Shown here: piece after piece, positions 34,386-45,357 of the stretch | Position numbering within the stretch: the first letter of the stretch is position 1 | How the letters are laid out: each line of letters opens with the position of its first letter | NCBI RefSeq assembly: GCF_947507565.1 | Contig: NC_089185.1 | Span: forward strand, 2,604,001-2,668,000 | DNA length: 64,000 nt | Direction of reading: 5' to 3' | From: Oscarella lobularis | Taxonomy: Eukaryota; Porifera; Homoscleromorpha; Homosclerophorida; Oscarellidae | Notes under the pieces: model-generated | What the model was told of the DNA's origin: nothing | Seen by the model: only the letters and a program-made list of their open reading frames with translations | The model's database searches: none | Position numbers and translations under genes: made by a program

Positions 34386-35117
34386 CCAGGCGTGCGTGTC
34401 CCGGCGTTTTTATACCAAGGTAAATATTTTTTTCGTTGGAACGATTTGTACAGTATAGGCGTTAAGCAACCGGGGACTTCACGTCACGTGTTGCACTTTC
34501 ACCCTCTGCGTTTCGCCGAATTTCCTGCCTCGCTAAGCTGCAATAAGCCCTCCGCAGACCGAAGACAGTCAACACGCGTTGCGAAAAAGCCGCTGTCAGG
34601 GTCACAAGGGCAGGATTCGACTCTCTGTGGACAGTCGTACTCAGACGCAGGTCGTGCATCGTCCGAAGACGATCGAGACGCGTTTCGCGGTCACCACGAA
34701 GTATGAGAGTGTGAGCATTTTCTTCTCTCGATCTCCAACGGACTTTTCATTTTTATGCTAGCGTTCTCTAAGTCACGAGAAGAAGAAGAGCCACGAAGTT
34801 TAGGCAGCCTATACGATTATGACGTCACTCTCCCTCTATCGTCTAAAGTGGCTGAAAGACGTCAAGCCTAGCCGTCTGCCTGTAGACAAGAAAAGCGAAG
34901 TGATTTCCAGGAAATATGGCAGAATCTTGACATCTGGGAGACATATAAAGAGACTGAAGTGGAACATTGAAATACACGCGGTTTTTATAGTATGCACGCA
35001 CGGAGAGTTTTCCCCTCTCCCTCCCCCTCACCCTCCCGATGAGACCTGTGAATGATGAACAGGTACGATCTCAAGACAGCGAAAAAGCTATTGCTGATTT
35101 TATCTTTTAGGAGACGG
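34386..35117. other. Downstream of CNBD2, no firm gene
   Basis: Short open stretches, including one at 34579-34801 on plus that ends HEKKKSHEV and is followed by a stop, could be alternative terminal exons of the upstream gene. Nothing else is recognisable. Confidence 0.35.
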
Positions 35118-35310
35118 GGGGTCCTGAGCAAGACCCCGTCACCAAAAACTGCTCGCGCAAAAAGGGAGGGGATAGACGATTTATTCAATAAAAAGACAAA
35201 AATTGCACAGGGTGTCTCGTTTCGTTTGCGGGCAGTTTTTGATGACGGGGTCATGCCCAGGACCCCGTACGAGCAGTTTTTTTTTATGACGGGGTCATGC
35301 TCAGGACCCC
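35118..35310. repeat. Small inverted-repeat element (MITE-like) with a third repeat half
   Basis: GGGGTCCTGAGCAAGACCCC at 35118, running into GTCACCAAAAACTGCTCG, is mirrored by GCAGTTTTTGATGACGGGG then TCATGCCCAGGACCCC ending at 35266. This gives imperfect terminal inverted repeats of about 36 bp around a core of about 75 bp. A further right-end copy (GAGCAGTTTTTTTTTATGACG then GGGTCATGCTCAGGACCCC) follows at 35271-35310. No transposase is present. The size and structure suggest a non-autonomous DNA element plus a solo end. Confidence 0.6.
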
Positions 35311-36540
35311 AAAGTCCTAAAAGAAAACACGATAGTGCCAGAAAGAAGAACGTATGTAGTCCTGGCTTATCTTCAAGGTCGCCGGCTTCTCCTTCCAACG
35401 GCCAAGGCTATACATTCTAAGATTTGTACGTGTGCATATCTAGAATAAAAAAAAAAGTGACTCAATTGTGCATTATTTTCGTCATTTCTTTCAACCGACC
35501 TAGACAGATAAGAGATCACGAGGAAAATTTGGGCGATTCTCGCACGCGTTCAGGCTCAATACAAAACTTCGCGGTTAGACTTACTTCAAAAGCCCTAACT
35601 GTGCATTAGATCGGCGATTCAGTATCGGTTTCTAGAGCTCGCGCCAATTGCTGTCCAAGATGTTCAGCGTTGAAGTCCTTTGGCGAGACAGGTCCACAGT
35701 AGATACATATTTATGTCCTGACTCCTGAAACATATTTCTAGAGCGAATATAAAAAGACGTCATTCAACTCTACCTGGAAAATGATTAGAACTGCAAATTC
35801 CCTTCTGTATATCTGCTCTCACAGTCACTACGGCGGACACAACACTATCAGGGTTTCTTCTAGATAGACTAAGGTCCCCCGTTCCTAATTTCTGAAATAG
35901 AACGCAACTGGGGAGGATATTTTCGATGATGACTCCTTTTGTCAACATCATCGTCGTCTTAGACAGGAATCTTCTTCAACTAATTATTAAATTTATTAAT
36001 TAAATTAATTAATTAATTGCCAATAAATGACGATGAAATTATTTACCGCAGCTTCTTCATTCCGAACTAGTAGATAAAGTTAATAAGGAATTGATTCGTA
36101 GCTTCCCTCGTCGATAACCTTTGCGAGTCGTTCGTTTATCGTCGAAGTGAGGCCCCCTGTGGGGACGACGACGGTGCCGACGGCAAAGGCACTTGAGTTC
36201 GCGATAAAACGCGTTCGGGGGCTGCTAAGCCACTGGCACGATCTCGTCTATTCGATTATGACGGAAAAGGGCCTTCGCTGTTATAGTCTGGGGGCCCCGC
36301 GTTCGAGTTTCGTGGGGCGGTGGCGCTTCTTTTCGATCTGCTAGTTATCGTAGTCGCAACGTTTCACCCTCATTACATCCATGTCGCTTCAAGCAGAAAT
36401 CAAGCCATGATTCTGATTCTGCACGTGCCACGTGATCGTGCATCTTGTGGCCCGTACACGCGGCAAGATGCAATAAATTGACGAGTCTACTGTGGTCTTG
36501 GCAATTTTCTTTCTTGACGATGCGTCTACTTTTTTTCTTT
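35311..36540. other. Gene-poor stretch with possible decayed minus-strand exons
   Basis: On the minus strand 35891-35774 has a good acceptor (TATTTCAG) and donor (CCAG/GTAGAG) and encodes KLGTGDLSLSRRNPDSVVSA and more. About 35720-35610 reads CIYCGPVSPKDFNAEHLGQQ in a coding-like way but is cut off by an in-frame TAA. I cannot assemble a working gene, so this may be a decaying one. A TTAAT run lies at about 35985-36018. Confidence 0.3.
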
Positions 36541-36559
36541 CGGGTCCTTCATTTGCAGG

Positions 36560-36690
36560 TCCTTTATTTGCTTGTGTGTAGTTGTCATCGAAAATGCATG
36601 TCCCCGTCAAATATTTTTCAACGGAGCTCAGGTGGGCTCCATCGTTCCAAATCTTGAAGCTTCTCGCGCGGCGAACGACAATGCCTAGGA
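36560..36690 (+). pseudogene. Remnant related to the secreted-protein exon at 38035-38279
   Basis: Related in sequence and order to about 38020-38210: TAGTTGTCATCGAAAATG, AATATTT..TCAACGGAGCT, GGTGGG(C/T)TCC and GACAATGCCT. About 60 bases are missing in the middle and the frame is broken. It is a truncated duplicate of the neighbouring gene. Confidence 0.6.
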
Positions 36691-36790
36691 AAGTGCTCGT
36701 ATCCGCGCTTTTTATTCTCGTGACGTCACCGGACGTACCGTGGCGCTGAGAGTCCGTATAGTCCTGATCAAATTATTCCCCGAACAAATA

Positions 36791-36921
36791 ATGATGGCTC
36801 AGAGCCTTGATCAAAGCCGTCGACTCATCGTCTTTCTTTTCATCATCACGATGGTAGCTCTCAGTTCAACAATTTTCGGACAAGTCTGTACTGATGTTGA
36901 CATCAACTGCTTTTACGACAG
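36791..36921 (+). CDS. Signal-peptide exon of an unidentified secreted protein
   Basis: ATG followed by MMAQSLDQSRRLIVFLFIIT and MVALSSTIFGQ, a convincing signal peptide, then VCTDVDINCFYDR and a GT donor (ACAG/GTTAGA, phase 2). The nearest coding exon (37702) needs phase 1, so a linking exon is missing from my model, or this copy is dead. Confidence 0.4.
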
Positions 36922-37247
36922 GTTAGATCGACTGACTCGGGTTGATAGGCCAAGACACTAATAGGAGCCATACGAAACGCAGGTCCGCCCGTGGCGATAA
37001 GACGGTCTACTACTTGCAAGCGGGGGGAAGCGGAAGGCAATCTCACCTAAGCCTTATTCAAATGTATTGGGGAACACCGTTGTTATCATCGGGGGGCTAA
37101 TTCGATTTTCTAAGAGGACATCTATCGTGCCCTCTGTTGTTAAAAATGGTCGCCATTTTTTCTAGCGGACGTAGCAATGACGCTGGCATTATCGACGCCG
37201 CTGAGTGTACTAGCCTACCGCCCTCGCCATCATCAAACCAGTACGCG

Positions 37248-37603
37248 TTATAATAATAATAGTATCGGAAACACATCCCTAGCAAAATAACTGAACCTGT
37301 CGCCGCGGCGGGGATTTCTAGAAGCCTCTTTGTCGCGACGAATGTCACTCGGCTCAAAGTGATGTACGCTGCAAACGTTTACAGTAGCGAATGACTGACT
37401 TACCGTGATTCCAGCTGTGATGAGGGGCGGATAACGAAGGAAATTTCTGGACCGTCTAAAGCGATAGAAACTCTGTAAGCCGTACGTCGATTGTTCCTCT
37501 CAGGCGTCTTACTGCCCTCTTTGTGTAGAACCGAAAATCTTATAATGCCGTCAAGTTGCGATTGCATCAAGCGAACTGCCGCTGCGTGGAGTCTGGGAGC
37601 CAT
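37248..37603 (-). pseudogene. Small basic protein, copy A of a duplicated pair
   Basis: Minus-strand model of two exons, 37603-37404 and 37368-37248, starting MAPRLHAAAVRL. The second exon contains VHH..PSDIRRDKEASRN. The intron would be only 35 bp. The copy at 40461 (B) shares the start and SDIRPDKEARRN, but in B a hydrophobic segment (LKIVLISFITAAIT) precedes it. In A that segment is lost to a frameshift. Function unknown; a small membrane or mitochondrial protein is possible. Confidence 0.35.
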
Positions 37604-37701
37604 TATTCCCTCGGAATATGCCTACAAATGCGGCGCAGATCAACACGAAGACGTGGTTGTGGCATATGGAGAGTAGTCGTATTTTTTTCATGCGGCGGCA
37701 G

Positions 37702-38279
37702 GACTGTGCAATCGAGACGATGTCAATTCGTGCCTATTTGGCATTTGGCGAGTTGAAGTCCGCTGGACGTCCGACGACAATATTGATCTCGTCCTAATAC
37801 TGCCAGACGACCGTGAACCAGGAACATTTTTTTGTGAAAACAGGGAAGGAGTGTCGGCAAAAAAAACGTGTCCTGGTCCTTTCAGTTCGATCACTAATGG
37901 AAGGTGGGTTGCAACACTTGGACCTGACGATCAATCAGGAAGCGATGACGACGGCGGATTTGAATCAGCAACAAGTAAGCCATACCGGACTGCTTCTAGT
38001 TTTCTTAGACTCTTCTTCGTTTGCATGTTCGTAGTTGTCATCGAAAATGGGCCCCCGTCAGGATCCAATTTCTTGGTTTTCGTCAGGATATCTGCGCAGC
38101 CATTATTCGACGTTAACGCTACCGTAAAATATTTCCTCAACGGAGCTGAGGTGGGTTCCGTCGTTCTGAATCTCGATGCTCCAAGTGCTAATGACAATGC
38201 CTGGGGAAGTAGGGAAGTCCCACTTGACATTCTCGAAATGACTTTCAACACTGACCCTAGCACATTTTTACTAACGTGA
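37702..38279 (+). CDS. Unrecognised secreted-type protein, 3' exons
   Basis: Two exons in matching phase 1: 37702-37974 (GLCNRDDVNSCLFGIWRVEV...LILPDDREPGTFFCENREG...KKTCPGPF) and 38035-38279 (VIENGPPSGSNFLVFVRISA...VKYFLNGAEVGSVVLNLDAP...), ending at a TGA. Four cysteines and a beta-rich pattern suggest an extracellular domain, but I do not recognise the family. A start exon with a signal peptide may be 36791-36921, although the phase does not fit directly. A damaged duplicate lies at 36560-36690. Confidence 0.45.
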
Positions 38280-38293
38280 TGGTTCGTCTTTCA

Positions 38294-38337
<44 letters not shown>
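38294..38337. repeat. (TGTC)n microsatellite
   Basis: Eleven uninterrupted copies of the tetranucleotide just after the stop of the preceding frame. A shorter run of the same unit occurs at about 38456-38471. Confidence 0.95.
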
Positions 38338-38339
38338 TT

Positions 38340-39412
38340 TATTTAACGAAAACCAAGCCTTACATACTGAACGAAAGATAAAGTCGCAAGTGAACGTCAG
38401 GGGTAAACAACAAAGAAGGAAGGGGAGTCAAAGTATAAGGACAAGCTGAAAGCTACTGTCTGTCTGTCTGTCGGTTTTTGGGTGTTCACACGTATGTCAA
38501 ATCTACAAATAGCGGTTGGAGGCTGAAATTGTGATGGTTAAATAAATAAGGAGACGCAACATCGTCGAAGCCACCTTTCAAGTCCCGCCGCGCATATTCG
38601 CACTGGCTATCTGCAAGCTATAGAAAAAAGAGATGCTGCTACACTTAGTTCTCTCATGCTCTGGGGGGGGGTAGACTCCGACGTAAAATGTCAAAAAGTT
38701 TATTTTTCCTAGCTTGCGTGGAGTTGCAGCTGGTCGAATCAGACGTCTCGTTATAGGCTTATCCCTTGGTACTGTCTATCGCCGCAAGGTTATCGCCGCT
38801 CATTAGCAAAGAATTTACCGCAATAGAGTCAGTTAGCATTATGAGAAAACTAAATGAGACCGTCGGAAAGTTTGTTTTTCCTAACCTGCGCAAGCCGGGA
38901 GGCAGGGTTGCATGCAGCTGGTCGAATCAAAACGTCTCGTTAGACGGCTTCTGATCGGAAACTAGCTAAAGAAAGCCTAGTTCCGAGCGAAGCGTTGTCT
39001 ACATGCACCTTCGATTGATCCTGGCCGTACTTACGACATTCAGCTAGGCATCGTCGCAGCCGGCCCCATGGCCTGATCTGATCCTGCAGCATGACACCAA
39101 AAGATGCGGTGCGATCTTCCATGCGCGGAAACAGCGGTTGCGACTGCGGCTGGTGCTGACGAAAGATCTAGACTAACTTTGCCATTCCAGGAGGGTCAGC
39201 TAAACGGTTCAGGATGCATGTATACTCAAGAGTTCCGCTAATCTTATCCTAAGTTAGTTTATTTCACGATGACTGAAGCTTCCAAGCTGCGGACGATCCT
39301 TATCTTGTGCCTAAGGCATAGAAAACACATTGCATGAACGCATAAAGGAGCAGCTCTTCCACGGAGTCGATCAGTCGACGCAGACAACTTGAAGACACCG
39401 TTTCCTACAAAA
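38340..39412. other. Intergenic with a short direct duplication
   Basis: An approximately 75-bp segment (AGTTT(G/A)TTTTTCCTA..TTGCG through GCAGCTGGTCGAATCA..CGTCTCGTTA) occurs at about 38693-38757 and again at about 38866-38945. No gene is supported. Confidence 0.5.
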
Positions 39413-39895
39413 ATGCTTCGCTTCTTCGTGGCTGTCGCTTTGTTCTCCGCTGCATTGGGTTTCAGCACCGGCGGAACTTCGCTGGTACGTTTATATCCGG
39501 AAAATAAAGACGCGTTCTCAGGCCTCTTTGCGTTCACGTAGAACAAGACTCTCGATGCTGAGGCCTCGTACGCGTTTTCACACATCTCCTGCAATGTAAA
39601 CAGCAAAGGGGGAATGATCTCTTGCAGTTGGGGAAACAACGGACAACCTACAATCACGAGGGAAAAAGCCGGAGTCTATGACGTTGCATTTTCAAACGCC
39701 TTCGCTTTTGCTCCTGGAGTCAGTGTCACCGAAGTATATCCGCAGAGTTTCTCTCAGGAAGGGTGGACGATTGACAACGCCGTTATCACAGCCATCAGCA
39801 CGACAAAATTTCGCTACATAACAGGCAGTGGAAGCTACAAAACACCTTCGGATCGGGCGGCAAGTTTCATCGTCGCGGGAGTGATCAACGCCTAG
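39413..39895 (+). CDS. Small secreted protein, unrecognised family
   Basis: Two exons, 39413-39484 and 39542-39895 (phase 0), giving 141 aa. It has a clear signal peptide (MLRFFVAVALFSAALGFS) and then a beta-rich domain (SHISCNVNSKGGMISCSWGN, GVYDVAFSNAFAFAPGVSVT) with two cysteines. The GVYDV.F...F.F.P.VSVTEVY pattern resembles small C-terminal domains of some invertebrate secreted proteins, but I cannot name it. The gene lies between a repeat-rich stretch and LSM2. Confidence 0.65.
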
Positions 39896-40109
39896 CTAAA
39901 CGGCCCAACGTGAAGTCGTGAACATTCAAAATGCACGTCCACCTTTGTTCTTCGTGAATGCTCTATGTTGTCTTGTCTTATTTGTCGTGAGGTGAAACGA
40001 CGTGCGTGCTCGTGTACTGCAATTGAAAAGGGTTCGAAAACCGAGTCGCTGCTTGCGCGGCAACGCTGTTTGGAAGGAATTTCGGGGACCCTGGAATTTC
40101 GGGGACCCT

Positions 40110-40461
40110 TCGAGGACCGGCACCCCCATCATTCCACCAGTACGCGTAATAGTAGTACTTTAGCCAAATAACCGTCGCCGGCTCATTTCTACGAGCCTCT
40201 TTGTCGGGACGAATGTCACTCGTTTTAGAGTGATGTATATCGGTATTTTGCGATGATTTTACTACATCTTACTGTGATGGCAGCTGTGATGAAACTAATG
40301 AGAACAATTTTGAGACCTTCTGAAGCGCTAGAAGCTCTGTAACGCCGTGGAAGTGAGCCGTAAGTCGTCCCTCCTTCTCCTATTGCCGCTTTCCCGATGA
40401 TCTTATAGCTCTTCGAAGCTGCTATCAAGCGGACTGCCGCAGCGTGTAGTCTGGGAGCCAT
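40110..40461 (-). pseudogene. Small basic protein, copy B, divergent from LSM2
   Basis: Starts MAPRLHAAAVRLIAASKSYK at 40461. It has a hydrophobic segment (LKIVLISFITAAIT), then a GTAAG donor-like site and, in another frame, HHSKTSDIRPDKEARRNEPA and KYYYYAYWW. The acceptor AG present in copy A (GTTTGCAG) is changed here (ATCGCAAAATA), so the two parts no longer join cleanly. Sequence from about 40125 to 40475 corresponds to about 37230-37610, a segmental duplication in the same orientation. The 91-bp spacing to LSM2 suggests a shared promoter. Confidence 0.35.
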
Positions 40462-40552
40462 TTATTTCTTCAGGATGCACGCATTCTATGCTTCGATCCG
40501 CCGTCCGCCATTTTTTCTACGCGAGCATGCGTAATAGAGTTTAGCCAGAAAA

Positions 40553-41072
40553 ATGGTAGGACTTTGGCCTTCGAAGGCTCTTTCATCCACTATCGCGCTC
40601 GATGTGCTTTTTTCTGCAGCTTTTCTACTCCTTCTTCAAATCGCTCGTGGGAAAGGAAGTCACGATAGAGCTGAAAAACGATCTCTCGTAAGTACGGCCG
40701 CGTTTACGAGCGATTGCGACTCTTCCGTCTCTTCCCTAACAGCATCAGTGGGACTCTACACTCAGTCGATCAGGTTCACGCTTCCAGCGAGCAGCAGAAA
40801 CCAATTGACATAAGACTTCTATCCACTCTAGTTTCTCAATATCAAACTAACCGACATCAGTGTACCGGACCCAGAGAAGTACCCTCACATGGTTAATCGG
40901 CGCCTTCGTGATCTATTCTACTAAACCGATTGCTTTCTTTGCTTAGCTGTCTGTAAAGAACTGTTTCATTAGGGGGTCCGTAGTGCGTTACGTTCAGTTG
41001 CCCGCTGACGAAGTTGACGTCACTTTGCTGCAGGACGCGTCTCGAAAGGAAGCCATGCAGAACAAGCAGTAA
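40553..41072 (+). CDS. LSM2: U6 snRNA-associated Sm-like protein LSm2
   Basis: Five exons: 40553-40555 (only the ATG), 40620-40687, 40743-40773, 40832-40891 and 40947-41072; 95 aa, the same length as animal LSm2. Sm1 motif: FKSLVGKEVTIELKNDL..SGTL. Sm2 motif: FIRGSVVRYVQLP. The C-terminus is DASRKEAMQNKQ. LSm2 is part of the LSm1-7 ring (mRNA decapping) and the LSm2-8 ring (U6 snRNA). The intron directly after the start codon is supported by a good donor (ATG/GTAGGA), a pyrimidine-rich acceptor (TTTTTTCTGCAG) and the conserved LFYSFFKSLVG immediately after it. Confidence 0.95.
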
Positions 41073-41323
41073 TAAGGCAATCTGACATTTCGTAGAATTG
41101 AATTGTTAATTATACATCCCTGACCTTGAAAGTATTGACATAGAGTCAAAGATCAAGTCTCATCTAAGCAGTCATCTGTTGTATGAGACCAACGCGGTCT
41201 TACCTATAGCTTTCGCAGCGCGACGTCCCTCCATACTACTAGTTTTTCATTTATTGACTAGAATAAATGCAAGAGAAATGATGCAACGACAGAGAAAGGG
41301 GAACGCCACCAAACGCCAAGTCT

Positions 41324-44300
41324 CTAAATTCTGTTATACGCCTTTCGTCTTCTGTGCTTTCTAACAGCCACGATGAGCAGAATAATAGCAATTATTCCAA
41401 TAACTGTAGCTCCAACGGCTCCCAAGGCAATCCACGTCGTTACGTCGCGAGACGTCGAACGAGCCTCCGGTCCCAATGTCGGAACACGGGACGTCGTTCC
41501 ATTCGACGAAACAATCTCAGTCCGCCTTGGCGGACATTCCAAATTAGCACACGGAAGAAACGTACCAGCCAACTGAATATGAATCTCTCTCACCAGACTC
41601 GTATTAACCCCACTGTTATACGCCTTCGGTATCCCAATAACCCACGGCCCAATGGGACTCAAAGCGACATACTCATTCTGAGTCGCTAAACCGGAGTCTC
41701 CCTCAAAGAACACTTCCGGTATCGACACAGCCGAATTGACTCCATAATCGTCCTTATTATAATCAAACAGCATCGTTCTGGCGCCGTGCGTAAACGTCCA
41801 TATCTTCCCTCGTTGATCGTAGACGAGCGAACTTCCGTATCGCTTCAACCAGACGCGAACTCGATTCGACGTACTTCGAATGCCCGGCAGCCACACGCGA
41901 ACGTCCGTCATGCGAACGTGCGTCAGCGGCGCGAGTTCCTTTTCGGCGCCCGATATCGTGAACGACATTTCGTGGGCGGCGTCCAAGCGAGCGAAGTCGT
42001 CGACGAGTTCGTTTCTATTGAGTACTATTGTATTTGTCATTGGGGCGAGATCTTTGTTGAATTCTTGGACTTTTGTGCCCAATTGGGACATGCGGTCGAG
42101 CATTTCGATTCGATTGTTCGCCATCCACGCTTCGATCATTGCCATGCGACTGTCGTCGTAGGCGAACGGTCGAGACTCGAGGAACTGAAAATTGTACGCT
42201 TCCTGCATCTTCTTCATTTCGTTGACGATCGCGTCTTTTAGATTGACGTACACTTCGCCGATGGCGAGCGCGTAGGTTACCGTGAACGGATTATAGTTCT
42301 CGACCATTTGACCTTGTAATCGCGATTTCATTCCTTCGTACTTGCTTATGTCCGATTCGAGTTTCGCTATCTGTATGACGATGGAGTCGTGTTGCATTAT
42401 TTTATCGTTGACAGCCCTAAAATCACAAAAGGTACATTAATTAATGGTGTTGTCACGTGACACGCTTCCATAACTAAAGCTTCGATTAAAGAATAGCCTT
42501 CTAATTATTTATACTGCGTTGTAGACTAGATTGACCTACTGCACGTCTTTTCCAAATATTTTATGATGCTTACCTAGAGCTGTTCAGATAGGCTGTGAAC
42601 GCAGCTTTGGCCTCGACGCATTCAGGCAAAAACAACCATTTTCCAATCATCTGTATATTGAATTTAATGCCATTGCTGTAGGGCAAATGACGGCAACGCA
42701 TACCTCGTTAAATTTTTGGCCATCAACCAGCATCTTCGCGCTGTTCTCCTGTCCAGATTTGTCGACCAGCCCCTTGATTTTATCGAACTGCTCCTTGACG
42801 CTGTTCACGTCCGTTTCTATAGCGTCTTTGGCTTTGTTAAATTGATACGTAACGTTTTTCACTATAGTCCCGATTTCTTCCAAGTCTTTCCAAAAGCCGC
42901 CTTGAATGCTTTTAGCCGCTTCGAGTGCTCCAATAACGTCTTTAATTCCAAGTGCGAGCGTCCCAAACCCTTTATAATAAAAAAGACACTTGAATCTACC
43001 GTTGCGTGACAAACACCAAAATTTACCTGTATAGATTGAGCCAAATATTTCAATGCCCGCTCTAATGATCGTTATCAGTTCCTTGAAACTAAAAGCGGAT
43101 TCCTTGTGAACAGTGTAATGTTCAATAGCATCCTTGCACAGCTGCGTGGCGGAATCCGATCGATACTGAGCGCGAGCCTGGGCCGCTTCTAGCTCCGTGA
43201 GCTCCTCCGTTATATCGACAAGAGTAGCGCTCGCATCCGTTTTCTTGCGACTGCACAAGCCCACGAGATACTGAGCGTGTTGGAGACTGTTTTCCACGAT
43301 AGCTGCGCGTTTCTCTTCGGCCGTCGCCTTGTTGAAGAAGTCGTTGTAGTCGGCTTCGACGTCTTTGGCGTACGGAACGACGTCCTTTTCCAAGTGCTCG
43401 AATATGCTCTCGTACGAATTCAGAGGAACGTTATTCGGAAGGTGACCCCAGAAATCGTAGCCTACAGAAAACGAAGATACTAACAAGGGCTATTGATACC
43501 CGTGCAATTACCGTGGGCTATTTGAGCCAGATACGTTGTAGCCAGTTTACGGTATCCTATGCATTCGTTGTCCGTGCGATTTCGCGTAATATCGATAACC
43601 CACATATATACATCTCTCGCCGCCCCGAAACGACCGCCTTTATACATCGCATTGCCTTCCCTCATAGCTAACTGTATCATCGTAACCGGAGTACTTTTCC
43701 CCACGCCGCCAACTATGACTCGATCGGCGCCTTCTCGACCCGCACTCGCCGGCGCAGCGGGCGCTCCCTTCTGCCCCTCGGCTCCTCGTGGTCCGTCAGG
43801 CCCCAAACTACCATGACAACGCCAGTGATGATCGTACCAATGTCCGGCATTGTAGCACCCAGTGGGAGACCCAGCACCCCCATAGCCACCCATACCAGGA
43901 TCACCCGGTAGCGCTTGAGCGCCCGACGCGCCCGCGCCACTCAACATAGTCACTCGATCGAGAACATCGGCTCGATCGGCCCAAACGGGCAGGTGAACGG
44001 TAACAACGCCACCATTACCACCGTTTCCCGATACGCCAGCATTGCCGCCATTTCCTCCCGGACCTCCCTTCAGCCCTTGAGTCGATCGTCCGTGGCAACA
44101 AGCGTCGCGATCCGAATTGGGCTGCCCGTCGACACCGATATGCCCTGTCCCACCTTGTTGCCCTACACCACCTCGACCGCCATTCGCTTTCAGTATCAAC
44201 TTTCCGCCGACGAGACGCGACATCGTCAAGTCGATCGTTCCCCCGTCGCCGCCCGGACCGCCGTTGGCGCCGCTGGCGCCCGCCGCGCCGGGCGTCTCGC

Positions 44301-44754
44301 CGGGAGACGCCGGAGTGCCGGCGAAGTCCGGCGTCCCGATCGACTGGTACGAAGTGTCCAACGTGGCGACGTCGTCGACGATCGTCAAATTGACGGCGTT
44401 GATCGTCACTGAACGGGCTTTCCATTTCACTGTTCCTTTGACGACGACGTTGATTGCGTCGACTTGGAGATCTTTGCACGGGTCGTAGTTGAGGGTGTCG
44501 TCTTCGGCGTCGAGGATGACTGAATTGGCGAGGATGTAGATGCTCGAGCTTGTGACGTGTTTGAAGTAGCCTTCTGTGACTATTTCGTCGTCTGTCGGTT
44601 TGTTTGTGTCCGTGCTGCATGAGGGATCAGGAAATTTAACTGTTACTGGGTAGAGAGGAAAAAAGTCGTAAGTGCGTATACTATAATCGAAGCAGCTCCT
44701 CTTACGAGAAATTTTGACTAGGAGAAGGAAAGTGGACGCTTGCAGCCAACCCAT
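41324..44754 (-). CDS. Large single-pass surface protein with Gly-rich and coiled-coil regions
   Basis: Six exons with consistent phases: 44754-44706, 44645-43512, 43461-43027, 42969-42704, 42650-42574 and 42416-41324; 3054 nt, 1017 aa. Signal peptide MGWLQASTFLLLVKIS. A beta-rich part (SSIYILANSVIL, VNLTIVDDVA) is followed by about 200 residues of Gly-rich turns (GGRGGVGQQGGTGHIG, GGPGGNGGNAGVSGNGGNGG) that are not collagen triplets. Next is a long helical region with coiled-coil character (KATAEEKRAAIVENSL, NKAKDAIETDVNSVKEQFDK, QEAYNFQFLESR), then a beta-rich domain, one TM helix (WIALGAVGATVIGIIAIILL) and a short basic tail (RKHRRRKAYNRI). I recognise no family for the whole. It is likely a cell-surface receptor or adhesion protein. 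Confidence 0.7.
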
Positions 44755-45357
44755 TGTTGTGTGTTGGGGGAGTGATGAGTTCTGAATGACGTAATGAACA
44801 AATCATGCTTTCGATATGGGGCAACGCGTTTCTCTTTCTCTTTCTATAGAAACTGAAACTGCAGCTAGCAGTGTTCACCGCCGAGTGACAGATGCATGCA
44901 CCCAGGAAACGAATTCGTGCCTCGTTCGACTTCGGGAGAAACTGCGAGGCCCCTAATTAGGCATTGTTGGCAGCGTCACGCTTCTGAAAATTGTAACGAG
45001 TGAGGGTTTCGACGCTAGATCCTCTTGCGATCTTCCAGCGCGATCCTCTACGTCCTCTAGCTAGTTGGCGCATGCTCATTGTGCACCACTCCAGAAATAT
45101 CTCTAGGCCGAATGAGGACGAGTTCTTTCTCATAGTCGACTTCGTAGGAAGGCTACTGGAAGCATATAATCGATAAATGACGATTATCATGCATGGCTCC
45201 TGTTGTATGCCCCTGATCTTTTATTCGAAGCTGCTAGCACAAACTGACTCGATTCTACTGTATAAACCCTTCAAGTAGCTGAAACATACCTATAGTATGT
45301 TTCTTCTTTTTAGTAGTTTGGGATCATGATAGGCGACCACGCATAGTTCTACGTTAT
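44755..45357. other. Intergenic, no gene
   Basis: Promoter side of the large surface-protein gene and 3' flank of a Frizzled-like gene. A short palindrome, GAAACATAC-CTATA-GTATGTTTC, lies at about 45283-45305 without flanking direct repeats. Confidence 0.5.

Noticed and set aside
35610-35720. In-frame TAA in a coding-like minus-strand stretch as possible recoding
   Set aside because: TAA is not used for selenocysteine, and no complete gene can be assembled; decay is simpler.
36147-36344. Plus-strand frame with a helical-looking protein (AKALEFAIKRVRGLLSHWHD)
   Set aside because: Isolated, no splice partners, and the opposite strand is equally open.
45283-45305. Palindrome with GAAACATAC arms
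   Set aside because: No flanking direct repeats; may be a chance or regulatory inverted repeat.
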